Positions 33,611 to 43,375 of a DNA stretch of 64,000 nucleotides are shown here, piece after piece; position 1 is the stretch's first letter; each line of letters starts with the position of its first letter. A program made the position numbers and the translations under genes. The stretch is from Eulemur rufifrons (Eukaryota > Chordata > Mammalia > Primates > Lemuridae), in NCBI RefSeq assembly GCF_041146395.1, contig NC_090996.1, positions 32,760,738 through 32,824,737 on the forward strand. Direction: 5' to 3'. Under the pieces are notes generated by a model that had not been told where the DNA came from, did not search any database, and saw only the letters and a list, made by a program, of their open reading frames with translations.

Positions 33611-34049
33611 CGAGTTCTTGTGCTTGCAGAAACCATCCTTCTTTTCTCTCCCTTCCTGATCATTTGGAGGCTCCGCACAGAGCCTGGGAGCGGCAGCACC
33701 AGGAAGGCTGACCCCACCGGATTTTGGCAGCTATGCGAGGTGGGATCCCACACGCTTGCTGGAGACCCATTTAGGGAGATGCTGACAAGGGGGGCAGAGC
33801 TGCCACCCACTCCCTCCTTCCTCCTGCTCATACAAAAGTCAGACGGCACGCTAGCCGGGTGCCCAGCCACGGTGGTGAGGAAAAGCCACGCCCGGCGTCC
33901 TGCCCCTGATATGAAAGACCAGCAAAGCTGAGACTAACTCCCTACGATCCCACCTCAGAGCCGTGCACATTTCAGGGGCAGCTACACTCAAGCCCCCATG
34001 GGACACCAGGGCAGTGCAAAGTCCCCTTCACCTGTGGCTCTCTGGGTGC
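33611..34049. other. Non-genic unique DNA
   Basis: No exon or repeat recognised. Confidence 0.4.
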
Positions 34050-34258
34050 GGGGGTCAGCAATGTTCTTTTCTGTGAAGGGCCAGATGGTAAACAGATCTG
34101 CTTTGCAGGCCACCCAGTCTCTGTCTCAACCATTTAACTCTCCCCTTGTCGCAGGAAAGCAGCCAAATAGACAGCATGTACATGAATGGGTGTGGCCGTG
34201 TTCCAATAAAACTTTATTTATATAAACAAGTGGGGGGCCAGCCCCGGCCCATAGTCTG
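34050..34258 (-). mobile_element. hAT-Charlie-type MITE
   Basis: 'gaagggccagatggtaaaca', 'tttgcaggccacccagtctc', 'atgggtgtggccgtgttcca', 'ataaaactttatttatataa' match a common ~200-base non-autonomous element. The other copy, in reverse, lies at 54955-55175. Confidence 0.75.
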
Positions 34259-34599
34259 TCTCCTCCACTAGAGTGTGACCTCTAGGAACGGGTCTACGTT
34301 GTAGACGAGCACCTGGCACCCAGGAGCTGCTCGGACACTTGGAGGAGGAATGAGGAAGGAAAATGACGCCCAGTGTGAAGTATGGGTCTCCCAATGCTGC
34401 CACCGTGTGCCACTGTGTGCCAAGGGACACAGCCAGGGCAGGACTCTCCACCAAGGAAACGTGGTAAAGTGACAGCAAGCGTTATGGCAGGATAAGGGCT
34501 TTGGAGTCACACCCTAACTATGGTCTGGAAAGACCGTGGGCAGCCGGGTTTCATGGCACGCACCCTGGTTATGTATGCAGTGCCCAGACTTGGGGTGAC
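34259..34599. other. Non-genic unique DNA
   Basis: A weak L2-tail phrase ('gagtgtgacctctaggaacg') follows the MITE. No gene is visible. Confidence 0.4.
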
Positions 34600-35090
34600 T
34601 CTCCGGCCCCTATCCAACTGGCCTCCCATTCCAGCAACAATGTGCTCTATATACCCAATGGAATACCATTCAGCCTTGAAAAAGAAAATCCTACCATTTT
34701 CAACAACATGGGTGAAACTGGAGGACATTATATTAAGTAAAATGTGTGGAATCTAAACAAGTTGAATCCATAGAAGTGTAAAATGGTGGTTGCCAGGCCT
34801 GGGGGAGACATTGGCCAAAGGACACAGAATTTCAGTTAAACAGGAGGAATAAGTTCAAGTGAGTTATCGTACAATATGGCAACAATATATGGCATACTTG
34901 AAAATCACTAAGAGAATAGATTTTAAGTGTTCTTACCACAAAAAAACAGTAAGTATGTGAGGCACGGTGTATGCTAACTAGCTCGCTCCAGCCATTCACA
35001 ATACATACATGTTTCAAAACATGTTGTGTACATTCCTCCTGTACATTTACATACACAATTTTTGTCAATTAAGTAGATAAATAAAATGGA
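34600..35090 (+). mobile_element. L1 3' end (older L1M-type)
   Basis: Sense L1: 'tggaataccattcagccttg', 'acatgggtgaaactggagga', 'aatggtggttgccaggcctg', then a 3' UTR ending 'agataaataaaatgg'. The right part of the UTR is diverged. Confidence 0.8.
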
Positions 35091-35400
35091 AAATATCTAG
35101 CAATATAATATGTTCTCTTTACAAAAGTAATTATTAACAATAAAACTCATAATATGAAAAATTGTCTAATTCAACTAAAACATTACCACAGATATTATTT
35201 CTATAAATGGTAATTGTTCCAATGTGTTTGACTAAAATAGTCTCACCTATCCACAATTAAATGTTTAAGTAATGTTTGATTGAATTTTGATGGTTATCAA
35301 ATAATTAGGGATGTTTTCAGATGCATCTATACAATGTGTTTGAAAATATATGAAATTTATTGCTATTTAGAAATGAAAAAACTTCCAGCAGCAGCCAACG
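35091..35400. promoter_or_regulatory. Candidate AT-rich conserved block
   Basis: Strongly AT-rich with many 'attaat' and 'taatt' words; no transposon text recognised. It could be a conserved element or unrecognised old repeat. Confidence 0.25.
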
Positions 35401-36299
35401 AGCACAGGACGTTAAATGCAGTGGGCTCTCTCCATCACGGCTAAGCCCCGTCCTCCTCACTCTCCTGCCTGGGAAGCCACGCGTCCTCGGGCTGCGGGTC
35501 CTCGGAGCCCTCCCGGGCTCTCTGCTCCCTCACTGTTGAGATTTCCCAGGGCTGAGGGAAAACCCCTTTGCTAACGTCTCCACTCCCTTCCCAGGCAACC
35601 CCGTCCTTCCCACGGCCTCAACTATGGTCTGGAGTCGGAATGTCCCTCCCGCCCACACCTGCCCAGGCGCAGACGTCTAGCCTGGCAGACATCACCCCTG
35701 GGTCTCAAAGCAACCTGAGCCAAGGACTCTGGCATCAAATTCCTGTTCTTCCCTGACATTCTGGAGGTCAACCTTGACCCTGCCTCTTTCTCATCCCCAA
35801 TACCTGACAGATCCGTAAGTCCTTTGGAACATATCTCAGAAACATTCCTCCATTCAGACACCCAACTCCACCCCCCACCACCGACATCCAAGCCACCAGC
35901 ATCCCTCCAAACTCATCTCCTTTCTGCCCCTTGAGTTCCATGTCACACTCCAGAGGACCCAAAAGGAAAATGACCATCACCCGAGTGAAATTAAAAGAAT
36001 TAGGCAGACATTTGCCTGAGGTCTAAGTCTTTTCAGCTGAGAAGCACCAATCAGGTTCCAGTTTGCCAGCACTGCGGTAGGTATTTCTGGAATAATTACA
36101 GCCAAGGGCAGCACAGCTCACATTCCAAAACTACACCCAGCGCAAGGAGGCTTGCTCCTCTGAAGCGGTTTGAAATGCCCAGTAAGTACCCTGCACCTCT
36201 CCATCCCAGGCAAAAAGAACGTCCCCTGTGCCTTCTTCCTTCTAGAAGGGCCCTCCCCCAACTTGCACTTCCAGCCCCTGAAAGATGAGTGAAGTTCCC
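35401..36299. other. Non-genic unique DNA
   Basis: No exon or repeat recognised. Small blocks at 36060-36110 ('tctggaataattacagcca') look conserved. Confidence 0.4.
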
Positions 36300-36455
36300 A
36301 CCATTTGCCACGTAAGCACTGCCTTCCTCAGAAGCTCGCCGCACAAATTATAGGAGCGCCTCCCAGACACGCCGAGTTCCAGTGGGTGGCCGTGTCTTCA
36401 TGTCAGCTTGAGAGATCGTTGCCAGGGAAATATCTCTATCTCAGCAGAGAGCGCG
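36300..36455. promoter_or_regulatory. Candidate conserved non-coding element
   Basis: Repeat-free with 'cgcacaaattataggagcgc' and 'ttgccagggaaatatctcta', balanced composition and retained CpGs. No supported exon. Confidence 0.3.
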
Positions 36456-36774
36456 TCAGCCTGCGGGGTCCAGCTACACTCAAACGGGAATCCAGAAACC
36501 CAGATGTTGGTCCAAACTCCCTGTCTCGGCGAGCCAGCTTTGGAAGTCTCCAGTGTGACAGTGAACTCTGCGGGCCACCACTCTGCCTGCCCACATGCCC
36601 GCCTCCTGCAGTCCCAGACCCGGAGAACTAAGGGGGAAACGGGAGGAACCCTTCAAGTCTCCTGCAGAAAGCCAAGGTGCCACCCAAATCCACTGAGGTT
36701 TAGGCGGATGACATTCCCCTTTGCACCTCACCAGTGGATCAGGAGATAGAGTCCCGAATAATTTCTAAAAGGTA
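36456..36774. other. Non-genic unique DNA
   Basis: Open frames of 83-113 codons on both strands overlap and carry no domain. Confidence 0.4.
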
Positions 36775-37000
36775 TTGACCGTTTTGTGCTTTTTCTGTGT
36801 TTAAAGGCTATGCCAAGCATTTTCCACTTATTAATTTCTCTCTCAGTGAATGCCCGCATAACCTTCGTATAAGATTTTATCTCATTGTCTCCTTTGTACA
36901 GATGAGGAAACTGAGGCTCATGGAGTAGTATTAATTTCCCAAGGTCACATAGCTCATAAGTGGTACAGCGGGGACCCAAACTCGACGCTCACACTCGAAC
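36775..37000 (-). repeat. MIR SINE
   Basis: Antisense MIR, nearly complete: 'tttgtacagatgaggaaact', 'aatttcccaaggtcacatag', 'ctcataagtggtacagcggg'. Confidence 0.75.
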
Positions 37001-37009
37001 ATTTTCGCA

Positions 37010-37225
37010 AGTGTAGACCAACGACTCTCAAGCGGGGTGATCTTGCTCATGCCCCACCACCAGGAGACATTTGAAAAAGTCTGGAGACATCCCTGGTTGT
37101 CATAGCTGGGGTGGGGGCGGGAACTGGCATCTAATGGGCAGAGGCCAGGGATGCTGCTAAACACCCTACGATGCACAAATGGCCCCAAATGTAAAAGGCA
37201 CCAAGGTCGAGAAGCCCAGGTGCAG
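37010..37225 (+). mobile_element. MER20 (hAT-Charlie)
   Basis: 'accaacgactctcaagcggg', 'ccaggagacatttgaaaaag', 'gaactggcatctaatgggca', 'ccagggatgctgctaaacac', 'ccaaggtcgagaagcccagg'. Near full length, same orientation as 19762-19985. Confidence 0.85.
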
Positions 37226-38504
37226 ACCATCACCAGCGAGCAGCGAACAGACCCGCACTTTGGACTAACCTCTGCGGGGCGTCCCTTGCTGATGACCTTC
37301 CTGCTCTGGTTCCAACCCCAGGTGCTCCTGCCTGCAGATTCTACCAGGGGATTCTGGAGGTTCTGATGGGTTATTGCCCTTGAATTCCTAGTTCTGCCCA
37401 ACAACCTGGAAACCTCTGTCACGCTGCCTGGTCTTGGGGGAAGCTGAGCAAATGGTTGAAGTTGATGGCCAATGACCTAGGAGAGACCTTTCTTTCCCTC
37501 CGGAAAGAACTCTGGGTCAGCCTCACCCTGGGATCCACTCGAAAGAGGTCAGTAAGGGCTGGAAGGACCAGTTTTTCTACACCTTCTCAACAGGACTTGT
37601 GTTCAGGCTGCAAAGAAGCCTGGAAACTTCTGATCCCTGGTGGGGAATCAGCCCCCCTAAATACACGCCCTCCAGTGGGCCTGGGTGCTCAGGGGCTCCT
37701 GGGGTTCCAGTCTATCTCCTAAAAGCATCCTCTAGCAACCACCAAACAAAGCATCCCCCTGCTCTCCGAGACAAGAGCAGAGCCTGGGAGCCATCCCCAA
37801 AGATGACCGGTCACATTTAAACCTTAGCCACCCAGAGCACAGGCCTGATGATGGGAAAGAATATTCTGTCCTTAAAAACATCTGGACACAGCACAGACGG
37901 GGCGTTGATGCCCATGCAGCTCCTGCAGAGGAAAGTCTGAAATAATCTGCTGTTACAGAACGAGGACGACTCTGACATTTTCACCAAGCTAATGGTCCAC
38001 ACAGACAAAATCTCATAAAAGGGCACTCTGTTCTTCTTCATCCACTCAGACATGGCCTGCGAGTGCAGAAACAGGCTCTTCTCAAAGAAACAGCCGCTAA
38101 TCCCACACCAGCCTGAAACTGCTTCCTGGTTCTTCAGAGAGAATATTCCCATAGAAACTAAAAAGGAAAAAGACTGTGTCTGGCGGGCACTGTGGGCTGC
38201 ACTAGGCCTCAGGCCAACCTTTAAACCTGAAAACCGAGATTCTGTCTCTTCTAGGGGCCACTGGGCTGAGAAGGTCCAGGCACCCAGAAGAGTCAGGAGA
38301 CAAGGCACACAGAATTCCCATTTTCCTTTGTGGATCAAAAAATTTAGTGGGGTTTCTGCCATTGAAAAATCTCATCCTCTACATATAATTCTCTTAACTT
38401 CCAGAATGCATTTAACATGGAGACTGTGGCCTAAAACCCTTGTCTCTGTGACGCACCCCAGAACCAAACATCACGCCAAGCAAGCGCCAAGGAATCAGTT
38501 TCAG
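37226..38504. other. Unique DNA with a long minus frame
   Basis: A 181-codon minus frame spans 37817-38362 in non-repetitive sequence of balanced GC. It has no domain I recognise, and the segment at 37850-38160 is free of repeats. It may be a conserved non-coding block or a chance frame. No convincing acceptor-donor pair was found around it. Confidence 0.35.
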
Positions 38505-38745
38505 TACAGGTCACGTTTACTGACCACACACTCTGTGCCAGGCACAGCACTAAGTGCTTTCGATACACAGGCCTTACTTAATCTCGGGGAAAATAGCCCC
38601 ATGGAATGGGGCCTATCAACACACCCATTTTGCCAGTAAGGACTCTAAGGCTCAGAGGGGTCAAGTAACTTGCCCCAGGTCACCCAGCTCAGAAGGGGCA
38701 GAGCCAGGAAGCAAACCTGAGTTGCCTGGTTCCAGACCCCACGCT
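38505..38745 (-). repeat. MIR SINE
   Basis: Antisense MIR: 'tctgtgccaggcacagcact', 'aggctcagaggggtcaagta', 'acttgccccaggtcacccag', 'gcagagccaggaagcaaacc'. Confidence 0.8.
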
Positions 38746-39950
38746 CCACAGCACTCGGTCCCCTCACTGCATTCTGGCATCCTCGTCTTTGGGGGAGTCC
38801 GTGTAAAGGAGGGAGACGGAGGGAGGGAATTTCAACAATACAAGTTTCATGGCATTACGCTGCCACCATACCTGTGCTTGGGACTGGGCCCTCTCTGCTC
38901 TCACTGCTCTATGACCCCACTCCCTTCTCACCCTTTCCAGGAGTGTCCCAGCAGACCTTCCGTGACTACTGTCCTCCTCCTGGTGGGAGCTCAGAATTCA
39001 CCGGTTCTGGCGTCCAGGTGACCCAAGCTCTGCATGCAGTCACATCCACAGGGAGACGAGGCCGCCACGACGAGAAGGGTTCCCCAACAGCGTCTGGGAA
39101 CAGCCCCACGCCTGGCCCGGCGGGCTCTGGCGCAGCCCGGGGAGGGAGGCTGCCTGGCTGCTGCTGCCTAAATGATCCAGAAGGAAGGGGAACTCTCCCG
39201 CCTGGGGCTCATTAGCGACTAATCAAATTTTTAAGACAAGCTCAGCTGAGCAAATGGTCAAGAATAAAAACATGTGGAAGGAACAAAGAGGTCAAGCCCA
39301 TTATCCACGAAAAACCATCAAGGTGGCAGCCTTCGCTAAGGGGAGCAGCTCTCCAGCCAGCCCCCATCTGTCCTCCAAATACACGTGCTCCCCAAACAGA
39401 AGGTCAGCAAAGCCACAACTGGAAGAGTCAGGAGAGGAAGCACAGAGTGAACCCCAGGAGGCAGAGGTGGCCAGCGAGCCCCATCCCTCACACATGCCCA
39501 GTGACTCACTCTCACAGTCGCCCTCCGCCGACGGGGACAGCGCGGGGGGATGCCAAGAGGTTGGCCTCACGGGATGGGGAGAGGAGAGGGGATTCCTGAC
39601 GAAGCCACCTGCCTCCGCTCAACGGCACTGCCCACCCAGACAGCGAGGCGGCAACGGGAAGGTGCAGGGCAGGTGAGGGCTGGGCCGGCGCTGCCAGCCC
39701 CGCGCTGAACGGAGCAGGCTTGGCCAAGCCTGGTGCCCAGATACTGCCCACCTTAGCCCCTCAGCGGGTGAGAGCCACACACCCCGGCAAAGTCCCGGAG
39801 AGGCGCCCCAACAGCCCTGCCCAGGATGGGGGTGCGCGGTGAGGCTGCTCAGAGCAACCCCGCCTCCTTCCCCTCCTGGGGCCCCGGGACAGAGGGCTGC
39901 CCCCTCCCCTTCTGGGCCAACCTCAGAGTCCAGCGGGTCTCCGGCCGCAG
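38746..39950. other. GC-rich flank of CpG island
   Basis: Unique DNA grading into the CpG island. A CpG-dense patch lies at 39055-39170 and a small AT-rich conserved-looking block at 39195-39260 ('gctcattagcgactaatcaa'). Frames here overlap on both strands without domains. In the gene model this is the proximal first intron. Confidence 0.4.
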
Positions 39951-40108
39951 GGAGTCAATGCCACCAGCACCCGGGCACCTAGTTTCTCAGGAGGTCCCCG
40001 CGAGCTGTCACCTCGCGCCCGCAGGAGTTGCTGCCCAATTATCAACTTCAACCTGACGGCGGCCACCGCGCATCCCGCCCCCGGCCCGCAGGACCCCGCG
40101 CCCCGCTC

Positions 40109-40116
40109 ACTTACGC
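40109..40116 (-). other. Predicted 5' splice site (GTAAGT)
   Basis: Exon side 'gaggc', intron side GTAAGTGAG. Six bases of the intron side match the U1 consensus. It fixes the end of the candidate exon 40115-40324. Confidence 0.6.
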
Positions 40117-40324
40117 CTCCGCCTTCGCCACCTGCCGGGGTGCCGGGGCCGTCGCTGCCCAGACGCGGCGCGCCTTCCCCGTCCTCGGTCCCCGCGCCTC
40201 CGCCCTCCAGCCCCAGCCTCAGCCTCTTCTCCTCCGGGGGGGCATCGTCCTCGTCCCCCCTCGGCCGGCCGTCCCTGCCCCTGGCCTTGCCCGCGTCCTC
40301 GGGGCTGCCGGGAGGGCTGGCCAT
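40115..40324 (-). CDS. Candidate first coding exon, gene not recognised
   Basis: Minus-strand ATG at 40324-40322 has G at -3 and G at +4, a strong Kozak context. Seventy codons follow without a stop and end exactly at 40115, where a GTAAGT donor begins (40114-40109), so the exon ends in phase 0. The peptide starts MASPPGSPEDAGKARGRDGR, then an acidic patch (DEDDAPPEE), a basic KRLRL, and a Gly/Glu-rich end. It looks disordered with a possible short nuclear-localisation-like cluster. The frame stays open upstream of the ATG, but no earlier in-frame ATG was found. I do not recognise the family. Downstream exons are not seen. Confidence 0.6.
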
Positions 40325-40464
40325 GGCTCCGGGGGCTCTGCCTGCACTTCGGGAGGAGGAAGGACGCGGCCGCCTCCGGTGCGCGCGGCCTCTCCGCGGG
40401 CCACGGGCTTCTGAGCGCGGCTCGCGCGGGCTCCTGGCGCTGCCCGGCCGCTCCCGGCGCGCCG

Positions 40465-40482
40465 CCGCCCTCTGCTGGCCGC
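40465..40482 (-). promoter_or_regulatory. CTCF-type binding site
   Basis: Minus strand reads GGCCAGCAGAGGGCGGCG. The core CCAGCAGAGGGC matches the CTCF consensus CCASYAGRKGGC at every position, and the flanks fit the extended consensus. It sits about 140 bases upstream of the candidate ATG, between the two predicted donors. A weaker one-mismatch core is at 44317-44328. Confidence 0.65.
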
Positions 40483-40524
40483 CGGCGCGCACCGCGGGCA
40501 CGCGGGGACCGGGCCTGCGCGGGG

Positions 40525-40597
40525 CTCACCTGCGGGCGGCGGCCGCGCGTCCCCCGCCCCGCCCTGCCCGGCCCGCCCCGGTGGTCTCCCCGCGCAT
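40525..40597 (-). other. Alternative 5' exon end with second donor
   Basis: Minus strand has CAG/GTGAGC with the intron starting at 40529. An ATG at 40597-40595 precedes it in a weak context (T at -3) and would give about 22 Gly/Ala/Arg-rich codons before the donor, so a non-coding alternative first exon is as likely. Two donors about 415 bases apart suggest tandem first exons or start sites. Confidence 0.4.
40551..40581. promoter_or_regulatory. GC-box cluster
   Basis: Two SP/KLF-type boxes, 'cccccgccccgccc' (40551-40564) and 'gcccgccccgg' (40571-40581), lie upstream of both candidate donors, as expected for a core CpG-island promoter reading leftward. Confidence 0.6.
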
Positions 40598-40650
40598 GGA
40601 GGATCCGAGAAAAGCTCGCCGGGAGGGGGAAGCCACCAGCCACATTCACC

Positions 40651-40774
40651 TGGTCTTCTCCCTGTTCTGCGTCTCGAAAGATTTGGAGGTGTCCGGAAAA
40701 CTGAGGCTGCTCAAACCACGTGCAGAATCCGGCCTGGCGGATGATCTTAATGCAAAGTCGCCGTCTTTACGTTA
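40651..40774. other. Upstream flank of the promoter
   Basis: Short unique stretch where CpG density falls to background. The 218-codon plus frame ending here (40140-40796) is an antisense shadow of the GC-rich island. Confidence 0.5.
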
Positions 40775-41210
40775 CCTGTGGACAGATACCTACTGAGCAT
40801 CAATCACTATGCACCCGGCGTGGTGACGGGGAGGGGGAGGTTGTGGCGAATGGGCAGGTGTTGTCTCTGCCCCTGTGGTGGGAGCGCACCGGCCGCTGTG
40901 CCAAGGACTGCAGAGAAACACTGGGTGCGTGGAAACCCGAAAGGCAGGAGCCTCTGCAGGTCTTGGGGCTGGGAGAGGGACAGCGGCAGGAACACCGTGC
41001 TGCAGGAAGTGACAGCCGAGAGGAGGTGTACCAGAGGAGGCGTTCTTAACCCCGGGGAAGGGTGTTCAGGGAGAGGCAGTAACATGTGCAAAAGCCCAGA
41101 GGCTGGGAAGGAGGCAGCAAGAAGGCCTGTGGGGCTGGAGCGTGGTGGGCGCAGGGAGAGAGGTGTGGTGGGCAGAGGGTAGGCAGCGACCAGACCACAC
41201 GGGTCCCCTG
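40775..41210 (+). repeat. Ancient interspersed repeat (LINE-like)
   Basis: 'gatacctactgagcatcaat', 'cagtaacatgtgcaaaagcc', 'ctgtggggctggagcgtggt' run in the same order as in 29891-30300. Heavily diverged. It marks the right edge of the CpG-island region. Confidence 0.5.
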
Positions 41211-41519
41211 CAGCCCCTCCCATCCCCACCGCCAAGGTTCAGGTGCCCCGGCAGTGCAGATGGACAAAGGGAGGAGACTCAGAACTATTTTGGAGGGTGC
41301 ACTGATAACGCTGGGTGAGCCCAGGGTGCACCCCTTGCATCAATCTGGGCCTCGGCACCCCCGTGGGATGAGCTGAACCAGGAGGTATTTTCTGGACGTT
41401 GGCGTGCTGTGCCCGGAGTCCGGGGCAAGGTGAGTGAGCCGCAGCAGGCTCCTGTCCCACCTCGTGTCCTTTCAACAATTCTGCACCAGGGTCCCAGGAT
41501 CCTGTGCTCCTCACTCCCT
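41211..41519. other. Non-genic unique DNA
   Basis: No exon or repeat recognised; the opposing frames of 87-98 codons are shadows. Confidence 0.4.
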
Positions 41520-41667
41520 GGGCACCGCCCCGCATGCAGTAATTGCATAATCCTCCACCAAGGCCCCGAAGGCGGTCACTGCCCCTGCCTTTCTGACTGT
41601 CTTATCTGCAACAGCCATCATGGTGGGGGGCACAGAGCAGGTACGCAGGACACCTGTGGAGGGTGAG
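41520..41667 (+). repeat. L2-like tail
   Basis: 'tgcctttctgactgtcttat' and 'gggcacagagcaggtacgca' resemble the L2 terminus. Tentative. Confidence 0.35.
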
Positions 41668-41749
41668 TGACTGGCTCTGCCCAGCACCTTCGCTCTCCGC
41701 TCACCACCACACGTACTTCTGGTAACCACATGTGGGCTTGGAGACTCTC

Positions 41750-41900
41750 CTGTCACTTTCCACATATTCCTCTAAACCCTGTGGGTGGGCACTCTTAGCA
41801 TTGTGCAGAGGAGGAAACTGAGGCATAAAGAGGGTGAGTGACATGCCCAAGGCACACTACAGTGGCTGGGGCCGAGTGTCAAGGGCACTCAGTCGCCAGA
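41750..41900 (-). repeat. MIR SINE
   Basis: Antisense MIR: 'tgcagaggaggaaactgagg', 'gagggtgagtgacatgccca', 'ggcacactacagtggctggg'. Confidence 0.7.
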
Positions 41901-42084
41901 GGCAAGGTGGCACTGTTACCGTGGCGCACAGCACAGTCCGACGCTCACAGGCCTTGGTGCTGGCGAGTTCATCGTGGTGTTCCTACAAGTGAAAGAGATA
42001 AGAAGCCTATTAAATTCGTATTTGATCTGTATAAGTGGACGAGTTCTAGGTCAGCTGAGCACAAGTCTAAACTGAATCCTAAAA

Positions 42085-42306
42085 ACAGAGTAGACCAGCC
42101 TGAGCAAGAGAGAGACCCTGTCTCTGCTAAAAACAGAAAAATTAGCCGGGCACCATGGTGCTCGCCTGTAGTCCCAGCTACTCGGGAGGCCGGGGCGGGA
42201 GGATTGCTTGAGCCCAGGAGTTGAAGGTTGCAGTGAGTGACAATCACACCACTGCATTTTACCCAGGGTGACAAAATGACACTCTGTCTCAAAAAAAAAA
42301 AAAAAA
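42085..42306 (+). mobile_element. Alu SINE, 5' truncated
   Basis: Starts within the left arm at 'ccagcctgagcaagagagag', goes through 'aattagccgggcaccatggt' and ends in an A-tail at 42291-42306. 5' truncation or old decay. Confidence 0.9.
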
Positions 42307-43064
42307 TCAGTCAGAGCCCCTCAGTCAATTCCCAGAGTTAAGCCAGTTTGCAGACCCAGATCCTCCAAGGAAGGGCTCTGCTCCACCGCTGAGAATGTAC
42401 ACTGTGGCTCTTTCTCGCAGCTCGCCCCAGAGGGATCTGCAGCCTTTTACCAGGACGCCTGCGCATTGGGGAAAAGAAAAGAATCAGACCCGCCCAGGAT
42501 CACTGGACACGGGCCCTGTCCAGGGATCCCAAACGTCACACTGGGGTTTCCCAGTGAGAGCAGGCGCTTGTGGAGGCCGGGTGATTAATGGAGTGCTAGT
42601 GCAAGTTCATCTCACAGTAGATCCGCTGGGCCCCCAAACGCATGTTCTGGTGATTAAACCGGGGCAGCCCTGAGATCCGAATATGGGGCATCCAACGTCG
42701 AGGCTGTGCTCTTACCTCCGAAACATTTTGACACGTCTGGGGAGAAAACATAATTCAGGGTCCCAGGCCCCACCCAACTCCAGTGCCCGGGGTCATAGTG
42801 TCAACCCCATCTTTTGCAGCATTTGAAACTAGGCAGGAAAATTAGGGACAATAAAATGACACGGGGCCGCCAGCTGGTCACAGGCACGCTGGTGTGCACT
42901 GTAAATGCTGCTCGTCCTCAGATCTGATTTGGCCACCTCTGTCCCAGCACACATCACACCATCGGATCGAGCTGCTTCTCCGTCTCCTCTTCCTCTTGGC
43001 AGCGAATTGTGCAAGAGCAAAAGCACTGGGCTAGTTCATTTGTGTTGTTGCTGTTTAATTAACA
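42307..43064. other. Non-genic unique DNA
   Basis: No exon or repeat recognised. Confidence 0.4.
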
Positions 43065-43375
43065 GGCTTTATTTTTTAAAGCAGTTTTAGGTTTACATAA
43101 AAATGAGCAGAAAGCATAGAGCTCCCCTAGAGCCCCTCACTCCCCCCCATCTCCAGGGTCCCCTGCTATTAACATGAGACTTTAATGCGGTGCATTTGCT
43201 ACAGATGAGCCAATAGAGATACACTGTTATTAACTAAGGCCCATAGTTCACATTAAGGTTCCCTCTCGTCCCTGTACATTCTAGGGGTTGGGACAAATGT
43301 ATCCACCATTGCTCTGTCCCACGGAATAGCCTCGCGGCCTTAGAAATCCTCTGGGCTCAGCGCATTCGGTCTTGA
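43065..43375 (-). mobile_element. L1 3' UTR, antisense
   Basis: 'attttttaaagcagttttag', 'atagttcacattaaggttcc', 'tgtacattctaggggttggg', 'acaaatgtatccaccattgc' is antisense L1M 3' UTR text. Confidence 0.75.

Larger units (their letters stand above)
39950..40650. promoter_or_regulatory. CpG island promoter
   Basis: The densest CpG stretch in the window, with GC-box clusters on the far side and a candidate first exon on the near side. No TATA-like word sits at a useful distance, as usual for CpG-island promoters with dispersed start sites. In the model, transcription runs leftward (minus strand). Divergent transcription to the right cannot be excluded. Confidence 0.8.

Noticed and set aside
39923..40501. 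192-codon minus frame as a complete protein
   Set aside because: It begins at GTG rather than ATG and runs past the GTAAGT donor into intron-like sequence; only 40324-40115 is supported.
40107..40649. 180-codon minus frame in another reading frame
   Set aside because: It starts at GTG and is Arg/Gly/Pro low complexity from GC-rich DNA; it shadows the candidate exon.
40140..40796. 218-codon plus frame across the CpG island
   Set aside because: GC-rich antisense shadow; low-complexity Pro/Arg/Ala, no domain, and the opposite strand has a better start and donor.
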